IMG/VR virus record: IMGVR_UViG_3300046332_000238
Coordinates: 40,720-104,719 of that record
Source of the DNA: a virus
Reading direction: 5' to 3' (one strand)
DNA: 64,000 nt
Shown: positions 6,919-15,094 of the stretch, piece by piece
How the letters are laid out: the number at the start of each line of letters is the position of its first letter
Numbering within the stretch: position 1 is the stretch's first letter
The notes under the pieces: model-generated
Told to the model about the DNA's origin: nothing
Seen by the model: only the letters and a program-made list of their open reading frames with translations
Databases searched by the model: none
Made by a program: the position numbers and the translations under genes

Positions 6919-6950
6919 GGTCTCTATTGAATTGATAAGGAGACAACAGG

Positions 6951-7148
6951 ATGTCGTGGAATCTCGAAGGTAAAAAAGTTTCTGGTAAGTATCTGGGTGA
7001 ATTCCCGTTCACTGGAACAGTCACCTCCACCCGCATTAAGTATGGCGGTAAAGTCACCAATACAATACAGCTGGACACTCCCCTGGTGGTTTATGGTGCA
7101 GACCGTGATGTTATCCTCATGGATTCTGATGAACTGGTTGTGTTGTAG
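6951..7148 (+). CDS. small beta-rich phage protein
   Basis: 65 residues. It contains LEGKKVSGKYLGEFPFTGTV, a closing DRDVILMDSDELVVL and an internal YGGKVTN turn, so mostly beta strands. Its small-barrel character resembles the 71-313 protein. It is a monocistronic unit: its own promoter P2 upstream (SD AAGGAG at 6937-6942) and promoter P3 starting at its stop codon, which suggests strong early expression. Small barrels of this kind in T4-type phages are often host-takeover factors (inference). Confidence 0.7.
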   Translation: MSWNLEGKKVSGKYLGEFPFTGTVTSTRIKYGGKVTNTIQLDTPLVVYGADRDVILMDSDELVVL

Positions 7149-7191
7149 GAAAACAACACACTGTTGCCATTTGCCACAATGCCTGTATAAT
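7142..7191 (+). promoter_or_regulatory. early promoter P3 with GTTG-N8-CAAC dyad
   Basis: GTTG (7142-7145)-N8-CAAC (7154-7157), TTGCCA (7164-7169), 16-bp spacer, TATAAT (7186-7191) in TGTATAATGG. The dyad overlaps the stop of the preceding gene and is part of a longer 7-bp inverted repeat (GTGTTGT/ACAACAC). Drives the rIIA-rIIB-ATPase operon. Confidence 0.8.
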
Positions 7192-7222
7192 GGTTTGTAT
7201 TGATTGATGAGGAGACTATATT

Positions 7223-9421
7223 ATGATTCTGAATAACACCCCGCAAAACGAAGCAGTCCTGTCCAATGTAGGTCAAATTGGCGAATTCAAAATCCGCAAT
7301 TCTGCGAAGGCTTTTAACATTCTATCCAGTGGTCTTTATGCAAATAAGATTCGCGCTGTGATTCGAGAATTGTCCTGTAATGCTGTTGACAGCCATGCTG
7401 CTGCAGGTAACATGGACACACCTTTTACGGTTCACCTGCCAACCACACTAGAACCATGGTTCTCAGTGCGGGACTTTGGTACGGGTCTGAACCACGATCA
7501 GGTAACAAATATTTACACCACTTATTTTGAATCTACTAAAACCAATTCCAATGATTTCATTGGTGCATTGGGTCTTGGTTCAAAATCTCCATTCTCTTAT
7601 ACTGATAACTTTACTGTTACTGCCATTCAAGATGGCGTAGAGCGTATTTACTCCGCATTTATTAATGATGAGGGTGTTCCTTCTATTGTTAAGATGGGTG
7701 AAGAATCTACTGTAAACGAAAATGGTGTGGAGATTAAATTCTCTGTGAATGAACGATATGATTTTAGTAAATTCATTTCAGAAGCACAGGTTGTTTACCA
7801 GTATTTTGCATTGAAGCCTACTGTTATTGGTGTAACCCATTTTGAATTTTCTGAAGTGCAGTATGAATTCAAGGATATTATTCCTGGTGTTCATTCTCGT
7901 GCTACCGATTTTAGCAGAACCTCATCTGTTGCTGTCATGGGTAACATTGCATATCCAATTAATATTCCTGCATCTAATACTGAATTGGGTAATCTTCGTT
8001 CATTGTTGGATTGCAACCTTGTAATGTACTTTGGTATTGGTGAGTTGGACTTTCAGGCATCACGCGAAGGTCTATCATATATTCCACAAACAATTGAATC
8101 AATTAAACGCAAACTGGAAACAGTGAATGGTCAATTGACTGTTCGCTTGGCTGAAGAAGCAAATAAGATTGCCAATAAGTGGGAACGATCCATTTTTCTG
8201 TATAGTAAAGCACGTACCGATCTGTGGAAAAATTCGGTGCTTCAGTATGTAAAAGATACGGCATTTGAATTGGTTGAATTGTCCAATACAGGTTATTCAA
8301 CCAGTCGATATCGTTTTGAATTGATTTGTTCTGACCTTGCAAGTAAATTTAATGTCAAGTTGCGTGGTTTTAATATTCACCGTGGATCAACTACCTGTTC
8401 CATGATTAAGACTGACCATAAGAATTTTGGTTTGCTTGATAATGATGGTTATAGTGTTCGTCAGGAATATATTGATCTGCCTGTTGATGTGTCTGTTAGT
8501 TTGGTTATTAATGATACCAAGCTTGGTGTAACAGAACGTGCCAAATACCATTGGAGAAATAAAACCAGTAATAACAAATATTCTGAGAATGTTTTTGTTG
8601 TTGAGGTTGCAGACAAAACAAAACCAATTAAGGTTAAAGAATTCTTGGAATCGATTGGTAATCCACCAGAATCAAATATTATTCTTGCTAGTACATTGGA
8701 TACAAAGGATCGTGTATCATCAGGTAAAGCTTTAGGTAAAAATATTTCATTGCTTCGAATGGAAGAGCGAGGAGGACCTAGGCATCATTCTAGTTCCAAT
8801 CAATTGGTGTGGCGTGAAGCACCCAATCTAGGTGAACTGGATGATACACAAACCTATTACTATATTCCGTTGTCCGGTTTTGTTCCTGAGTTTACAACAC
8901 GAAGCAGTCTTTCAGCACAGGAAGTTGTCCGATTACTCAATGCATCTGATGTGCCTGAACTGAATATACATGTTTATGGTGTTCGTAAAACAAATATTGA
9001 AACGGTTAAGGGACTGCCAAACTGGAAGAACCTTGAGGAATATCTGTTGTCTCTGATGGATAAACTTCAGGATGTTGAACGGGTTGCTTCTTCTCTTAAT
9101 TCTATTGATAAGAATGCCGTTTCCATGTTTGATTTTTCGGTAATCTCTAAACAGATTGATGCGAAAAGTCCTATGGCAATCCTGATGGAGAAATTCAATA
9201 ACTTGCCAAGATGCGGTAATTGGCGTACAATACACCAATTGGTAGAAATGTTTGTGAAAGAACGTAAGGTATATACTACCGACCTCGCAAAAGAGTTTAA
9301 TGATGAGTTTACAAAAATGAATGAACGATACCCATTGATTGCTGTGATGGATACATATCGTGCATCAAGTGATGATGTTTCAAATTATATTAATTTAGTT
9401 GACCAAGTGAAAGGCATTTAA
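7223..9421 (+). CDS. rIIA: rIIA-like protein, GHKL (Bergerat-fold) ATPase
   Basis: A 732-residue homologue of T4 rIIA. The N-terminal Bergerat ATP-binding fold is visible: N-box ELSCN (residues 49-53) after the family phrase KAFNILSSGLYANKIRAVIR, G1 box DFGTG (84-88) and G2 box GALGLGSKSP (114-123). In T4, rIIA and rIIB are membrane-associated proteins needed to grow in lambda lysogens; they affect lysis timing and resistance to abortive infection. The C-terminal half is less conserved. The SD GAGGAG precedes the ATG. rIIB follows after 1 nt, as in T4. Confidence 0.9.
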   Translation: MILNNTPQNEAVLSNVGQIGEFKIRNSAKAFNILSSGLYANKIRAVIRELSCNAVDSHAAAGNMDTPFTVHLPTTLEPWFSVRDFGTGLNHDQVTNIYTTYFESTKTNSNDFIGALGLGSKSPFSYTDNFTVTAIQDGVERIYSAFINDEGVPSIVKMGEESTVNENGVEIKFSVNERYDFSKFISEAQVVYQYFALKPTVIGVTHFEFSEVQYEFKDIIPGVHSRATDFSRTSSVAVMGNIAYPINIPASNTELGNLRSLLDCNLVMYFGIGELDFQASREGLSYIPQTIESIKRKLETVNGQLTVRLAEEANKIANKWERSIFLYSKARTDLWKNSVLQYVKDTAFELVELSNTGYSTSRYRFELICSDLASKFNVKLRGFNIHRGSTTCSMIKTDHKNFGLLDNDGYSVRQEYIDLPVDVSVSLVINDTKLGVTERAKYHWRNKTSNNKYSENVFVVEVADKTKPIKVKEFLESIGNPPESNIILASTLDTKDRVSSGKALGKNISLLRMEERGGPRHHSSSNQLVWREAPNLGELDDTQTYYYIPLSGFVPEFTTRSSLSAQEVVRLLNASDVPELNIHVYGVRKTNIETVKGLPNWKNLEEYLLSLMDKLQDVERVASSLNSIDKNAVSMFDFSVISKQIDAKSPMAILMEKFNNLPRCGNWRTIHQLVEMFVKERKVYTTDLAKEFNDEFTKMNERYPLIAVMDTYRASSDDVSNYINLVDQVKGI

Positions 9422-9422
9422 A

Positions 9423-10190
9423 ATGTTCCCATATCTTATACAAGGTAATAATATTGTAGTGGTTATCAATAACAAACCACATACTATTAGCAAGACTCAT
9501 ATTACCTATGAGAAAGTAAAAGAAGCAATCAAAGCAAATGATTGGCAGACTGTTCAAGACATTATCGAACCAAAGAAAATGGTTCTGAATTATGGCAAAG
9601 GCAATGTGTCTATTCAAGGTGAAAAACTGTTCTGGAAAGGTGAGGAATTGCATAACGCAATTGCTACCCGTATGATCCAGATGTTGCAAGATGATTTCCC
9701 CATTGAACCACTGGTTCTGTTTATGGAAAATCTGATGAACAACCCGTCTTATCGTGCAGTAAAAGAATTGTATGGTTTCTTGGAAAAGAATAACCTGCCA
9801 ATTACTCCTGATGGTTGTTTCCTTGCGTACAAAAAAGTGCGTGATGATTACCTTGATTGTTACAGTGGTAAAATGGACAATTCTGTTGGTAAGATTGTTT
9901 CAATGGAACGTAACCAAGTTAATGATGATAAGAACCAAACCTGTTCTTCTGGTTTGCACTTCTGCTCAGAAGGTTATCTGCGCCACTTTGGTGGTGACCG
10001 TATTATGATCCTGAAGATTAATCCTCGTGATGTGGTTAGTATTCCTACCGATTACGATGACTCAAAAGGTCGTGCGTGTATGTATGAGGTTGTTGGTGAA
10101 GTTGGTGTTAGTTCCGAATCATTGGAAGAAACCTTTACTGCACCGGTTCAAGAATACATCATTGACTTTCGTGCTGCTGACGAAATCTAA
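9423..10190 (+). CDS. rIIB: rIIB-like protein
   Basis: 255 residues, directly after rIIA. The family hallmark is in the second half: a region ending in FLAYKKVRDDYLDCYSGKMD, then SVGKIVSMERNQVNDD, CSSGLHFCSEGYL, GGDRIMILKINPRDVVSIP and CMYEVVGEVG. This is the conserved core of rIIB-type proteins in exo-T-even phages. The N-terminal helix-turn-helix of T4 rIIB is not obvious here. Presumed partner of rIIA in lysis timing and exclusion defence; the biochemical role is unknown even in T4. Confidence 0.85.
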   Translation: MFPYLIQGNNIVVVINNKPHTISKTHITYEKVKEAIKANDWQTVQDIIEPKKMVLNYGKGNVSIQGEKLFWKGEELHNAIATRMIQMLQDDFPIEPLVLFMENLMNNPSYRAVKELYGFLEKNNLPITPDGCFLAYKKVRDDYLDCYSGKMDNSVGKIVSMERNQVNDDKNQTCSSGLHFCSEGYLRHFGGDRIMILKINPRDVVSIPTDYDDSKGRACMYEVVGEVGVSSESLEETFTAPVQEYIIDFRAADEI

Positions 10191-10201
10191 TAGGAAATAG
10201 A

Positions 10202-11350
10202 ATGAGTTATAATAAAAACCAAAAGGCCTTTATCGAGGCTGCCGAATCTATTTTTGGTATTGGTTCTGTTCTCACTCGTGATGGGATTCAGCACGTTGTT
10301 GAAACTAACGGCGTGCCGTTTCCTTACTGGTTTGTTACCAAGTCCGAATATCGTGATGGTCGTGGGCAATACAAGTTGCCTGACATTGGTACAATCCAAA
10401 AGGGTGTAATACAAGAAAAGGAACCTGAAATGGAAGTGGCATTGTCTGCTCAAGTGTTAACCTTCAAGCAACCAAAACTTGAGGATGAATCTGATATATC
10501 TATACCTGAAAAGTATCCTGATTATGTGCCATTTGGTTTTTATAAAGACCTAATAGATGTTATTAAATCAAATGCTTTTTACCCTGTGTTCATTACTGGA
10601 CTATCTGGTAATGGTAAGACACTTATGGTTGAGCAATCATGTGCAGCATTAGGTCGTGAATGTATCCGTGTTAATATCTCCATTGAGACTGATGAAAGTG
10701 ATCTGCTTGGTGGACCTACTCTAGTTAATGGTAATGTGGTCAACCGTGATGGTCCTGTTATTACTGCAATGAAACGTGGTGCAGTATTGCTGATTGATGA
10801 AGTTGACCGTGGTTCTAATAAGTTGATGTGTCTGCAAGGCATTCTTGAAGGCAAACCTTATTATAACAAAAAGAATGGTGAACTAGTACATCCAAAAAAT
10901 GGTTTCACTATCATTGCAACAGCAAACACTAAAGGTCGTGGTTCAGAAGAAGGTCGTTATCTGTCACAGATTCTTGATGATGCCTTCCTTGAACGTTTTC
11001 CAATTACTGTTGAACAAGAATATCCTGATGTTAAGACAGAGAAGAAGATTCTTTCGCCTCTGATTGACGATAAAGAATTTGTGGATAACCTCGTACAATG
11101 GGCAGATGTGGTTCGTCAGTCATTTGACCAAGGTGCCACTGATGAAATTATTTCTACACGCCGTCTGGTGCATATTGCCAAGGCATTTAAAATCTTTGGT
11201 GATCGCATGAAGGCAATTGAATTGTGCGTAAACCGATTTGATACAGAAACCAAATTAGCATTCTTGGACCTGTACTCAAAAGTGGATGCCAAAGTAGAAG
11301 CACCACAAGCAAAAACAGTAGCACCAAATTACGAAGAAGTCCCATTTTAA
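10202..11350 (+). CDS. CobS/MoxR-like AAA+ ATPase
   Basis: 382 residues. Residues 1-105 form a family-specific N-terminal region. The AAA+ module has Walker A GLSGNGKT (133-140), the DLLGG...DGP segment typical of the MoxR/CobS/GvpN clade, Walker B AVLLIDEVDR (194-203), sensor 1 IIATANT and an ERFP arginine-finger region. Phages of cyanobacteria and other aquatic bacteria commonly carry CobS-like genes, often beside a CobT-like partner; none is visible in this window. Co-transcribed with rIIA/rIIB. A chelatase role is not implied; it may remodel another protein complex. Confidence 0.85.
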   Translation: MSYNKNQKAFIEAAESIFGIGSVLTRDGIQHVVETNGVPFPYWFVTKSEYRDGRGQYKLPDIGTIQKGVIQEKEPEMEVALSAQVLTFKQPKLEDESDISIPEKYPDYVPFGFYKDLIDVIKSNAFYPVFITGLSGNGKTLMVEQSCAALGRECIRVNISIETDESDLLGGPTLVNGNVVNRDGPVITAMKRGAVLLIDEVDRGSNKLMCLQGILEGKPYYNKKNGELVHPKNGFTIIATANTKGRGSEEGRYLSQILDDAFLERFPITVEQEYPDVKTEKKILSPLIDDKEFVDNLVQWADVVRQSFDQGATDEIISTRRLVHIAKAFKIFGDRMKAIELCVNRFDTETKLAFLDLYSKVDAKVEAPQAKTVAPNYEEVPF

Positions 11351-11368
11351 TTGATAAGGAAATATATT

Positions 11369-11701
11369 ATGAGCAATGCAGTACGCAAAGGCAAACAAAA
11401 CCGTCACGAGAAAATCACCGTAACCCTGTTGTCAGGCAAACCGGTTTCACCTGATGAAATCAAATCATGTTTTACTGGCACAGACCAAGAATCGGTTCTG
11501 TATCGATTGTCCACTAATATCTATAACATTCGTCTTGATGGTGGTATCATCAAAGTAATTAAAGAAGGTCGTAAGGTTACTGGATATCAATTGGTGAACC
11601 ATACAGAGTTTGATAAGAATGGTCGTTATGTTGGTCCAGTTGTTACACAAGCACCAGCACCTGTTGCAGATGTTACACCAGAGGTGGAATCAGTTGAATA
11701 A
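11369..11701 (+). CDS. small conserved protein following the CobS-like ATPase
   Basis: 110 residues from the ATG at 11369, with AAGGA upstream; an in-frame ATG at 11351 is too close to the previous stop and has no SD. Basic N-terminus (SNAVRKGKQNRHEK), then a compact fold (VSPDEIKSCFTG ... LYRLSTNIYNIRLDGGIIKV) reminiscent of a winged helix. The tail is disordered and Pro/Ala/Val-rich. May bind nucleic acid. Function unknown. Confidence 0.65.
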   Translation: MSNAVRKGKQNRHEKITVTLLSGKPVSPDEIKSCFTGTDQESVLYRLSTNIYNIRLDGGIIKVIKEGRKVTGYQLVNHTEFDKNGRYVGPVVTQAPAPVADVTPEVESVE

Positions 11702-11915
11702 ACGAGAGAGAGATAATACAAGATTTCTAATAACATCCGATTTAACTGCTCTTGCTGCATGGATTGACCAAGCAACTAATGACGATATTAAATATGCCCT
11801 CGAATTGGCAAACACAGTACGATCAGAAATAGAAATCTATGAAATGGATCTTCAAGATGAAGTTGAAGATTTTACTGAAGCAAAATCGATTATTGATAGG
11901 ATTAAAAATGTTTAG
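11694..11915 (+). CDS. small acidic helical protein (TTG start)
   Basis: A longer open frame starts at 11610 inside the previous gene, but the likely start is TTG at 11694, overlapping the previous gene by 8 nt with GAGGTGGA upstream. This gives 73 residues: NKRERDNTRF, then helices LTALAAWIDQATNDDIKYAL and EIEIYEMDLQDEVEDF. Strongly acidic C-terminal half. No family recognised. Confidence 0.55.
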   Translation: MNKRERDNTRFLITSDLTALAAWIDQATNDDIKYALELANTVRSEIEIYEMDLQDEVEDFTEAKSIIDRIKNV

Positions 11916-12093
11916 AAAATTTGCTAGTTGGATGAATGAAAATAATTCACAAGTTTCCTGGTTCTTCATTGGTTACTTCATCAGTGAAGTATTTTCCTCT
12001 CTGTTAAAAGGTGACTATGTATGGGCTGCATGGTCGTTTGCCATAGTGATTATGAATTACATTGGTCGTAAACCTTGGGTTAGTTTGAATTGA
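11908..12093 (+). CDS. small membrane protein
   Basis: 61 residues from the ATG at 11908, which overlaps the preceding stop region. Two hydrophobic segments, SWFFIGYFISEVFSSLL and YVWAAWSFAIVIMNYI, separated by KGD, predict a helical hairpin in the inner membrane. Last gene before promoter P4. Role unknown. Confidence 0.6.
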   Translation: MFRKFASWMNENNSQVSWFFIGYFISEVFSSLLKGDYVWAAWSFAIVIMNYIGRKPWVSLN

Positions 12094-12094
12094 T

Positions 12095-12143
12095 GTTGCA
12101 GTAAAACAACAATGGTTGCCATTAACGGTGGCCATGATATAAT
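12095..12143 (+). promoter_or_regulatory. early promoter P4 with GTTG-N8-CAAC dyad
   Basis: GTTG (12095-12098)-N8-CAAC (12107-12110), 5 bp, TTGCCA (12116-12121), 16-bp spacer, TATAAT (12138-12143) followed by GG as in P1-P3. Drives the gene at 12173. Confidence 0.75.
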
Positions 12144-12172
12144 GGTCACATAAACTGTTAAAAGGAGATAGT

Positions 12173-12634
12173 ATGGCAACCCGTTCCGCAATTGGTATCG
12201 TTCGTGATGGTAAGATCGAAGGTGTATATTGTCACTGGGATGGTTATCCTGAACACCATGGTCACATCCTGTTGAATTATTATGATGAGAATAAGACCAA
12301 TGAACTAATGAATCACGGTTCACTTTCAGTGCTAGGACCAAATATTGGTGTCAAGCGTCACTTTAGTAATCCATATCCTTGGGGTACTCCTGCATATATT
12401 GCCGAAGAAGCATTGCATGAAGATACCTGTACATTTTATGGACGAGATCGTGGTGATGAAAATACGGCCTCGAAAACTTTTGATAGTGTTTCAGAATTTA
12501 TGGATTATTACAGTGCCAGTGGTTCGGAATATTATTATCTTTTTAAAGAAGGCACTTGGTATTTGTTGCGTAATCCAGAAGAACTGGTTCCGTTGAATAA
12601 GATTGTTCCTAATGTTCGTGATGATTTAAAATAA
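12173..12634 (+). CDS. conserved phage protein of the MATRSxIGI family
   Basis: 153 residues with the recognisable opening MATRSAIGIVRDGKIEGVYC and HWDGYPEHHGHILLNYY, a family found in many phages and some bacteria with no known function. The conserved His and Asp around residues 20-30 could form a metal or catalytic site (inference). Strong SD AAAGGAG after promoter P4, so likely a well expressed early product. Confidence 0.8.
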   Translation: MATRSAIGIVRDGKIEGVYCHWDGYPEHHGHILLNYYDENKTNELMNHGSLSVLGPNIGVKRHFSNPYPWGTPAYIAEEALHEDTCTFYGRDRGDENTASKTFDSVSEFMDYYSASGSEYYYLFKEGTWYLLRNPEELVPLNKIVPNVRDDLK

Positions 12635-12643
12635 GGATATATT

Positions 12644-12982
12644 ATGTTAGAATTGTATCGTGGTTTGGTTGATATTATCGTTTCAAATTGCCGTGTACTA
12701 GAAGCAGATTTGATTCAACATATCCGCCGTGATGTAACAGCCAAAACTATTGCACCTAATACATTTGGTGTTTGTGGTTTTTGGAATTTGATGCTTGAAA
12801 TAATTTTTGTAATGTTTGCAAAGATCACATTTGTTCTTGGTATTACTTTGACTAGTGTTTTGGCCATTCTATTCTTTCCATTGAATGCTTTTATTCGTGC
12901 TTGTGCTACTGTATTCCGTACCAGTTCAGGTGAAATATATACATTGCCCGTTGAAAAAGAAACGAAACCTAAGGTGAAGTAA
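12644..12982 (+). CDS. membrane protein with two predicted helices
   Basis: 112 residues. Helical basic N-terminus (LIQHIRRDVTAKT), then hydrophobic segments FWNLMLEIIFVMFAKITFVL and GITLTSVLAILFFPLNAF, and a charged C-terminus (PVEKETKPKVK). It overlaps the next start by 1 nt. Possibly acts at the inner membrane during takeover or lysis; no motif supports more. Confidence 0.6.
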   Translation: MLELYRGLVDIIVSNCRVLEADLIQHIRRDVTAKTIAPNTFGVCGFWNLMLEIIFVMFAKITFVLGITLTSVLAILFFPLNAFIRACATVFRTSSGEIYTLPVEKETKPKVK

Positions 12983-13359
12983 TGGCCATAACTAATCCAT
13001 GGAGTGTTAATGGTGTAATACAAGACGATTATTCCTCAGCTTCTAGAGGTAGAATTGCTGACTTACCATATCCTGTTGAACATATTATTAATGGTAAAAT
13101 GTTGATTGCTTCATATTCAATCATGGAATATAAATTTAGTGATCGCATACACATTGCTGGCCAGAAACAGACTGAAGATGAGATTAAAGATGAATTGTTG
13201 ATGTTGTTGGTGAATGAAATGAAGAAATCAAACTTTATTGAATACACACGACAAATAGATATATTATCAGGTGCTGTTAATTTCAAAGCAAGAATATTTG
13301 TGACACCTAACGATCAGGTAAGACTTATAAGAGAAATAGAACAGAGGAAAACAAAATGA
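12982..13359 (+). CDS. hypothetical phage protein
   Basis: 125 residues. The C-terminal half (LMLLVNEMKKSNFIEYTRQ ... FKARIFVTPNDQVRLIREIE) is an alpha/beta segment with the style of small virion or assembly proteins, but no family is recognised. Its stop lies 3 bp from the end of the convergent homing endonuclease gene, which marks the insertion edge of that mobile gene. Confidence 0.6.
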   Translation: MAITNPWSVNGVIQDDYSSASRGRIADLPYPVEHIINGKMLIASYSIMEYKFSDRIHIAGQKQTEDEIKDELLMLLVNEMKKSNFIEYTRQIDILSGAVNFKARIFVTPNDQVRLIREIEQRKTK

Positions 13360-13362
13360 AAA

Positions 13363-14022
13363 TTAATATAAAATACACCAATTTTTATATGTCCTTCCTT
13401 TGTTAATAATTTCAGAAACACCACTTTTGTTTATATTGTAACATTTATAAAATACCCATCGAGTGCATTTTATTAATTCACCAGTTTGTATATTGAAAAA
13501 ACTATAAACTAAATTATCGAAACGTGAATTATTTTTAAAACTGTTATTTTTTAATTTGGCTTTTTCTGAACGAATTAATTTTAATTTATCCGACTTTTCT
13601 TTACCATATAATTCTTCGTATGATTTATTTTTGAATTTTTTTATTGCATTTTCTGATAATTTTTTCTTAACTTCGTTCGTGTGTGTTTTCCCGAACATAC
13701 CATTTAATTCACCACACAATGTTGGACCCCTTTTTCCACCTGGAACTGTATTATAACCACCAACAATTGAATCATATTCACTGATGAAATAAGATTCCAT
13801 AACATTTAGTGTATGGTCTTTTTCTTTAGATTGATATAATACTTCCCATATAAAATTATTCCATCCATATTTTTTTATGGCATTATAGAATTTTATATTG
13901 TTTTCTTTTTCTGATTCTCGTTTGTGGTCGGTTTTTCTTTTTGGCCAATGCGAATCAAAACCTATGTATCGTTGTTTTGTTACAACATTGTAAGCGGAAT
14001 AGATTGAATATATAGTTGACAC
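13363..14022 (-). CDS. GIY-YIG homing endonuclease (GTG start)
   Basis: 219 residues. GIY-YIG nuclease core: IYSIYSAYNVVTKQRYIGFD at residues 4-23, a basic region with conserved Arg/Lys (PKRKTDHKRE), then KKYGWNNFIWEVLYQSKE and the catalytic Glu in NVMESYFISEY. The middle has a NUMOD3-type DNA-binding phrase (NGMFGKTHTNEVKKKLSE), and the C-terminus is a helical DNA-binding part. The start is GTG with AAGGA seven bases upstream on the minus strand. It is inserted between two plus-strand genes. Its leader carries a late promoter and a conserved hairpin (14055-14097). Much lower GC than its neighbours. Confidence 0.88.
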   Translation of the reverse strand: MSTIYSIYSAYNVVTKQRYIGFDSHWPKRKTDHKRESEKENNIKFYNAIKKYGWNNFIWEVLYQSKEKDHTLNVMESYFISEYDSIVGGYNTVPGGKRGPTLCGELNGMFGKTHTNEVKKKLSENAIKKFKNKSYEELYGKEKSDKLKLIRSEKAKLKNNSFKNNSRFDNLVYSFFNIQTGELIKCTRWVFYKCYNINKSGVSEIINKGRTYKNWCILY

Positions 14023-14044
14023 AGCTGTGTCCTTGTGATATAAT
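14016..14044 (+). promoter_or_regulatory. sigma70-type promoter for the metallophosphoesterase gene
   Basis: TTGACA (14016-14021), 17-bp spacer, TATAAT (14039-14044). The -35 overlaps a perfect 14-bp palindrome GACACAGCTGTGTC (14018-14031), which on the other strand covers the SD and GTG start of the endonuclease gene. The palindrome could be a shared operator. A closely similar promoter is at 26193. Confidence 0.7.
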
Positions 14045-14054
14045 TTGACATAGA

Positions 14055-14097
14055 GTGAGTAGATGTTGACGCATCGTGACTCACATCCCTATTTATA
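14055..14097 (-). promoter_or_regulatory. late promoter plus structured leader hairpin of the homing endonuclease (copy 1)
   Basis: Read on the minus strand: TATAAATA (14097-14090), 5 nt, then a hairpin at 14084-14055. The outer stem GTGAGT/ACTCAC is separated from the inner stem GATG/CATC by CAC opposite T; the hexaloop is CGTCAA. Copies at 26232 and 27144 keep this architecture with compensatory base changes. Transcripts from the late promoter would start at or just before the hairpin. Confidence 0.75.
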
Positions 14098-14113
14098 TAT
14101 TATGGAGAGTATT

Positions 14114-15085
14114 ATGTCTCAGAAAGGTAAAAAGGTCGGAAGCTTGCGTATTGCAATTGCTTCCGACCTGTAGCTGCATTTGGAGTTTGGTGACCTTGAT
14201 TTGCATAATACAGATAATGCTGATGTGCTGATTCTTGGTGGTGATATTTTTGTCGCTAACGACCTTGTGAGTCTTGAAGATTCCATTGAAATTGCAAAAC
14301 TGGTACCAACACGAGCTCGTTTTCGTGCAGAGAAATTTTTTGATTTTGTAAAACGTTGCAGTGATCGGTTCCCTAAAGTAATTTTGATTGCTGGTAATCA
14401 TGAACATTATCATGGTGAGTTTCAGGATACATACAAAACAATCAAGAAAACCTTTAAAGAATTTACCAATGTGTATGTCTTGGATAAAGAATCGGTAGAA
14501 CTTGATGGCACCATTTTTGTTGGTGGTACATTGTGGACTGATATGAACAAAGAAGATCCAATGACCATTCATGCAATTTCTGGTATGATGAATGACTTTA
14601 ATTGTGTAACAAATGGCATAACACACCGTAAAGTGCCACTGTATAAAAAAGATGCATCGGGTGAATACATCATTGATGATAAACGTATTGGTTACATCGT
14701 AGATGGTTTTAAAATGAAAGAAGAACCTGCTAGATTTACTCCTAACCATGCGGTGGAAGACCACAAACAATTTCTTCAATATTTGAAACTAGTAATGGAA
14801 AATAACACAGATAAAAAACCTGTTGTTGTTTGTTCTCACCATGCACCAAGTCGTCGCAGCACACATCCAAGGTATGCAGGACAAACCCTGATGAATGGTG
14901 GATATAGTTCTGAATTGGACGAGTTCATTATGGATAGGCCAGATATCAAACTCTGGACTCATGGACATACACATGAACCTTTTGATTATATGGTTGGTGA
15001 TACTCGTATCGTTTGCAATCCTCGCGGGTATAAAAATCATGAAAAGAGTGCAGATTATTTTGAGTTAAAATTTGTTGAAATTTAA
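14114..15085 (+). CDS. metallophosphoesterase with in-frame TAG inside its first catalytic motif (possible translational bypass)
   Basis: ATG at 14114 has a good SD (GGAGAG). Translation reads MSQKGKKVGSLRIAIASDL, then TAG at 14171-14173, then LHLEFGDLDLHN and an intact 300-residue remainder in the same frame. Calcineurin-type phosphoesterases have the metal motif SDLHLEF here. The DNA reads CTG-TAG-CTG-CAT, so skipping 6 nt from one CTG to the next CTG would give exactly SDLHLEF. Simple readthrough would not. Other motifs are intact: LGGDIF, AGNHEHY, CSHHAPS, THGHTHEP. A hairpin (14133-14169, 11+4 bp) ends at the first CTG. Alternatives: recent inactivation, or restart at TTG 14180, which has no SD and would lose the D-x-H motif. 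Confidence 0.75.
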
Positions 15086-15094
15086 GGAGATAAA

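Noticed and set aside
13556-13756. Plus-strand ORF inside the 13363-14022 endonuclease
   Set aside because: Antisense of a GIY-YIG gene with clear motifs; AT-rich low-complexity product.
14093-14779. 228-codon minus-strand ORF over the metallophosphoesterase gene
   Set aside because: Shadow frame of a gene with clear catalytic motifs; its own product is Cys/His/Phe-rich with no domain.
14180-15085. TTG at 14180 as the true start of the metallophosphoesterase
   Set aside because: No SD, and it would remove the Asp of the SDLH metal motif that is encoded in frame just upstream with a good SD and ATG.
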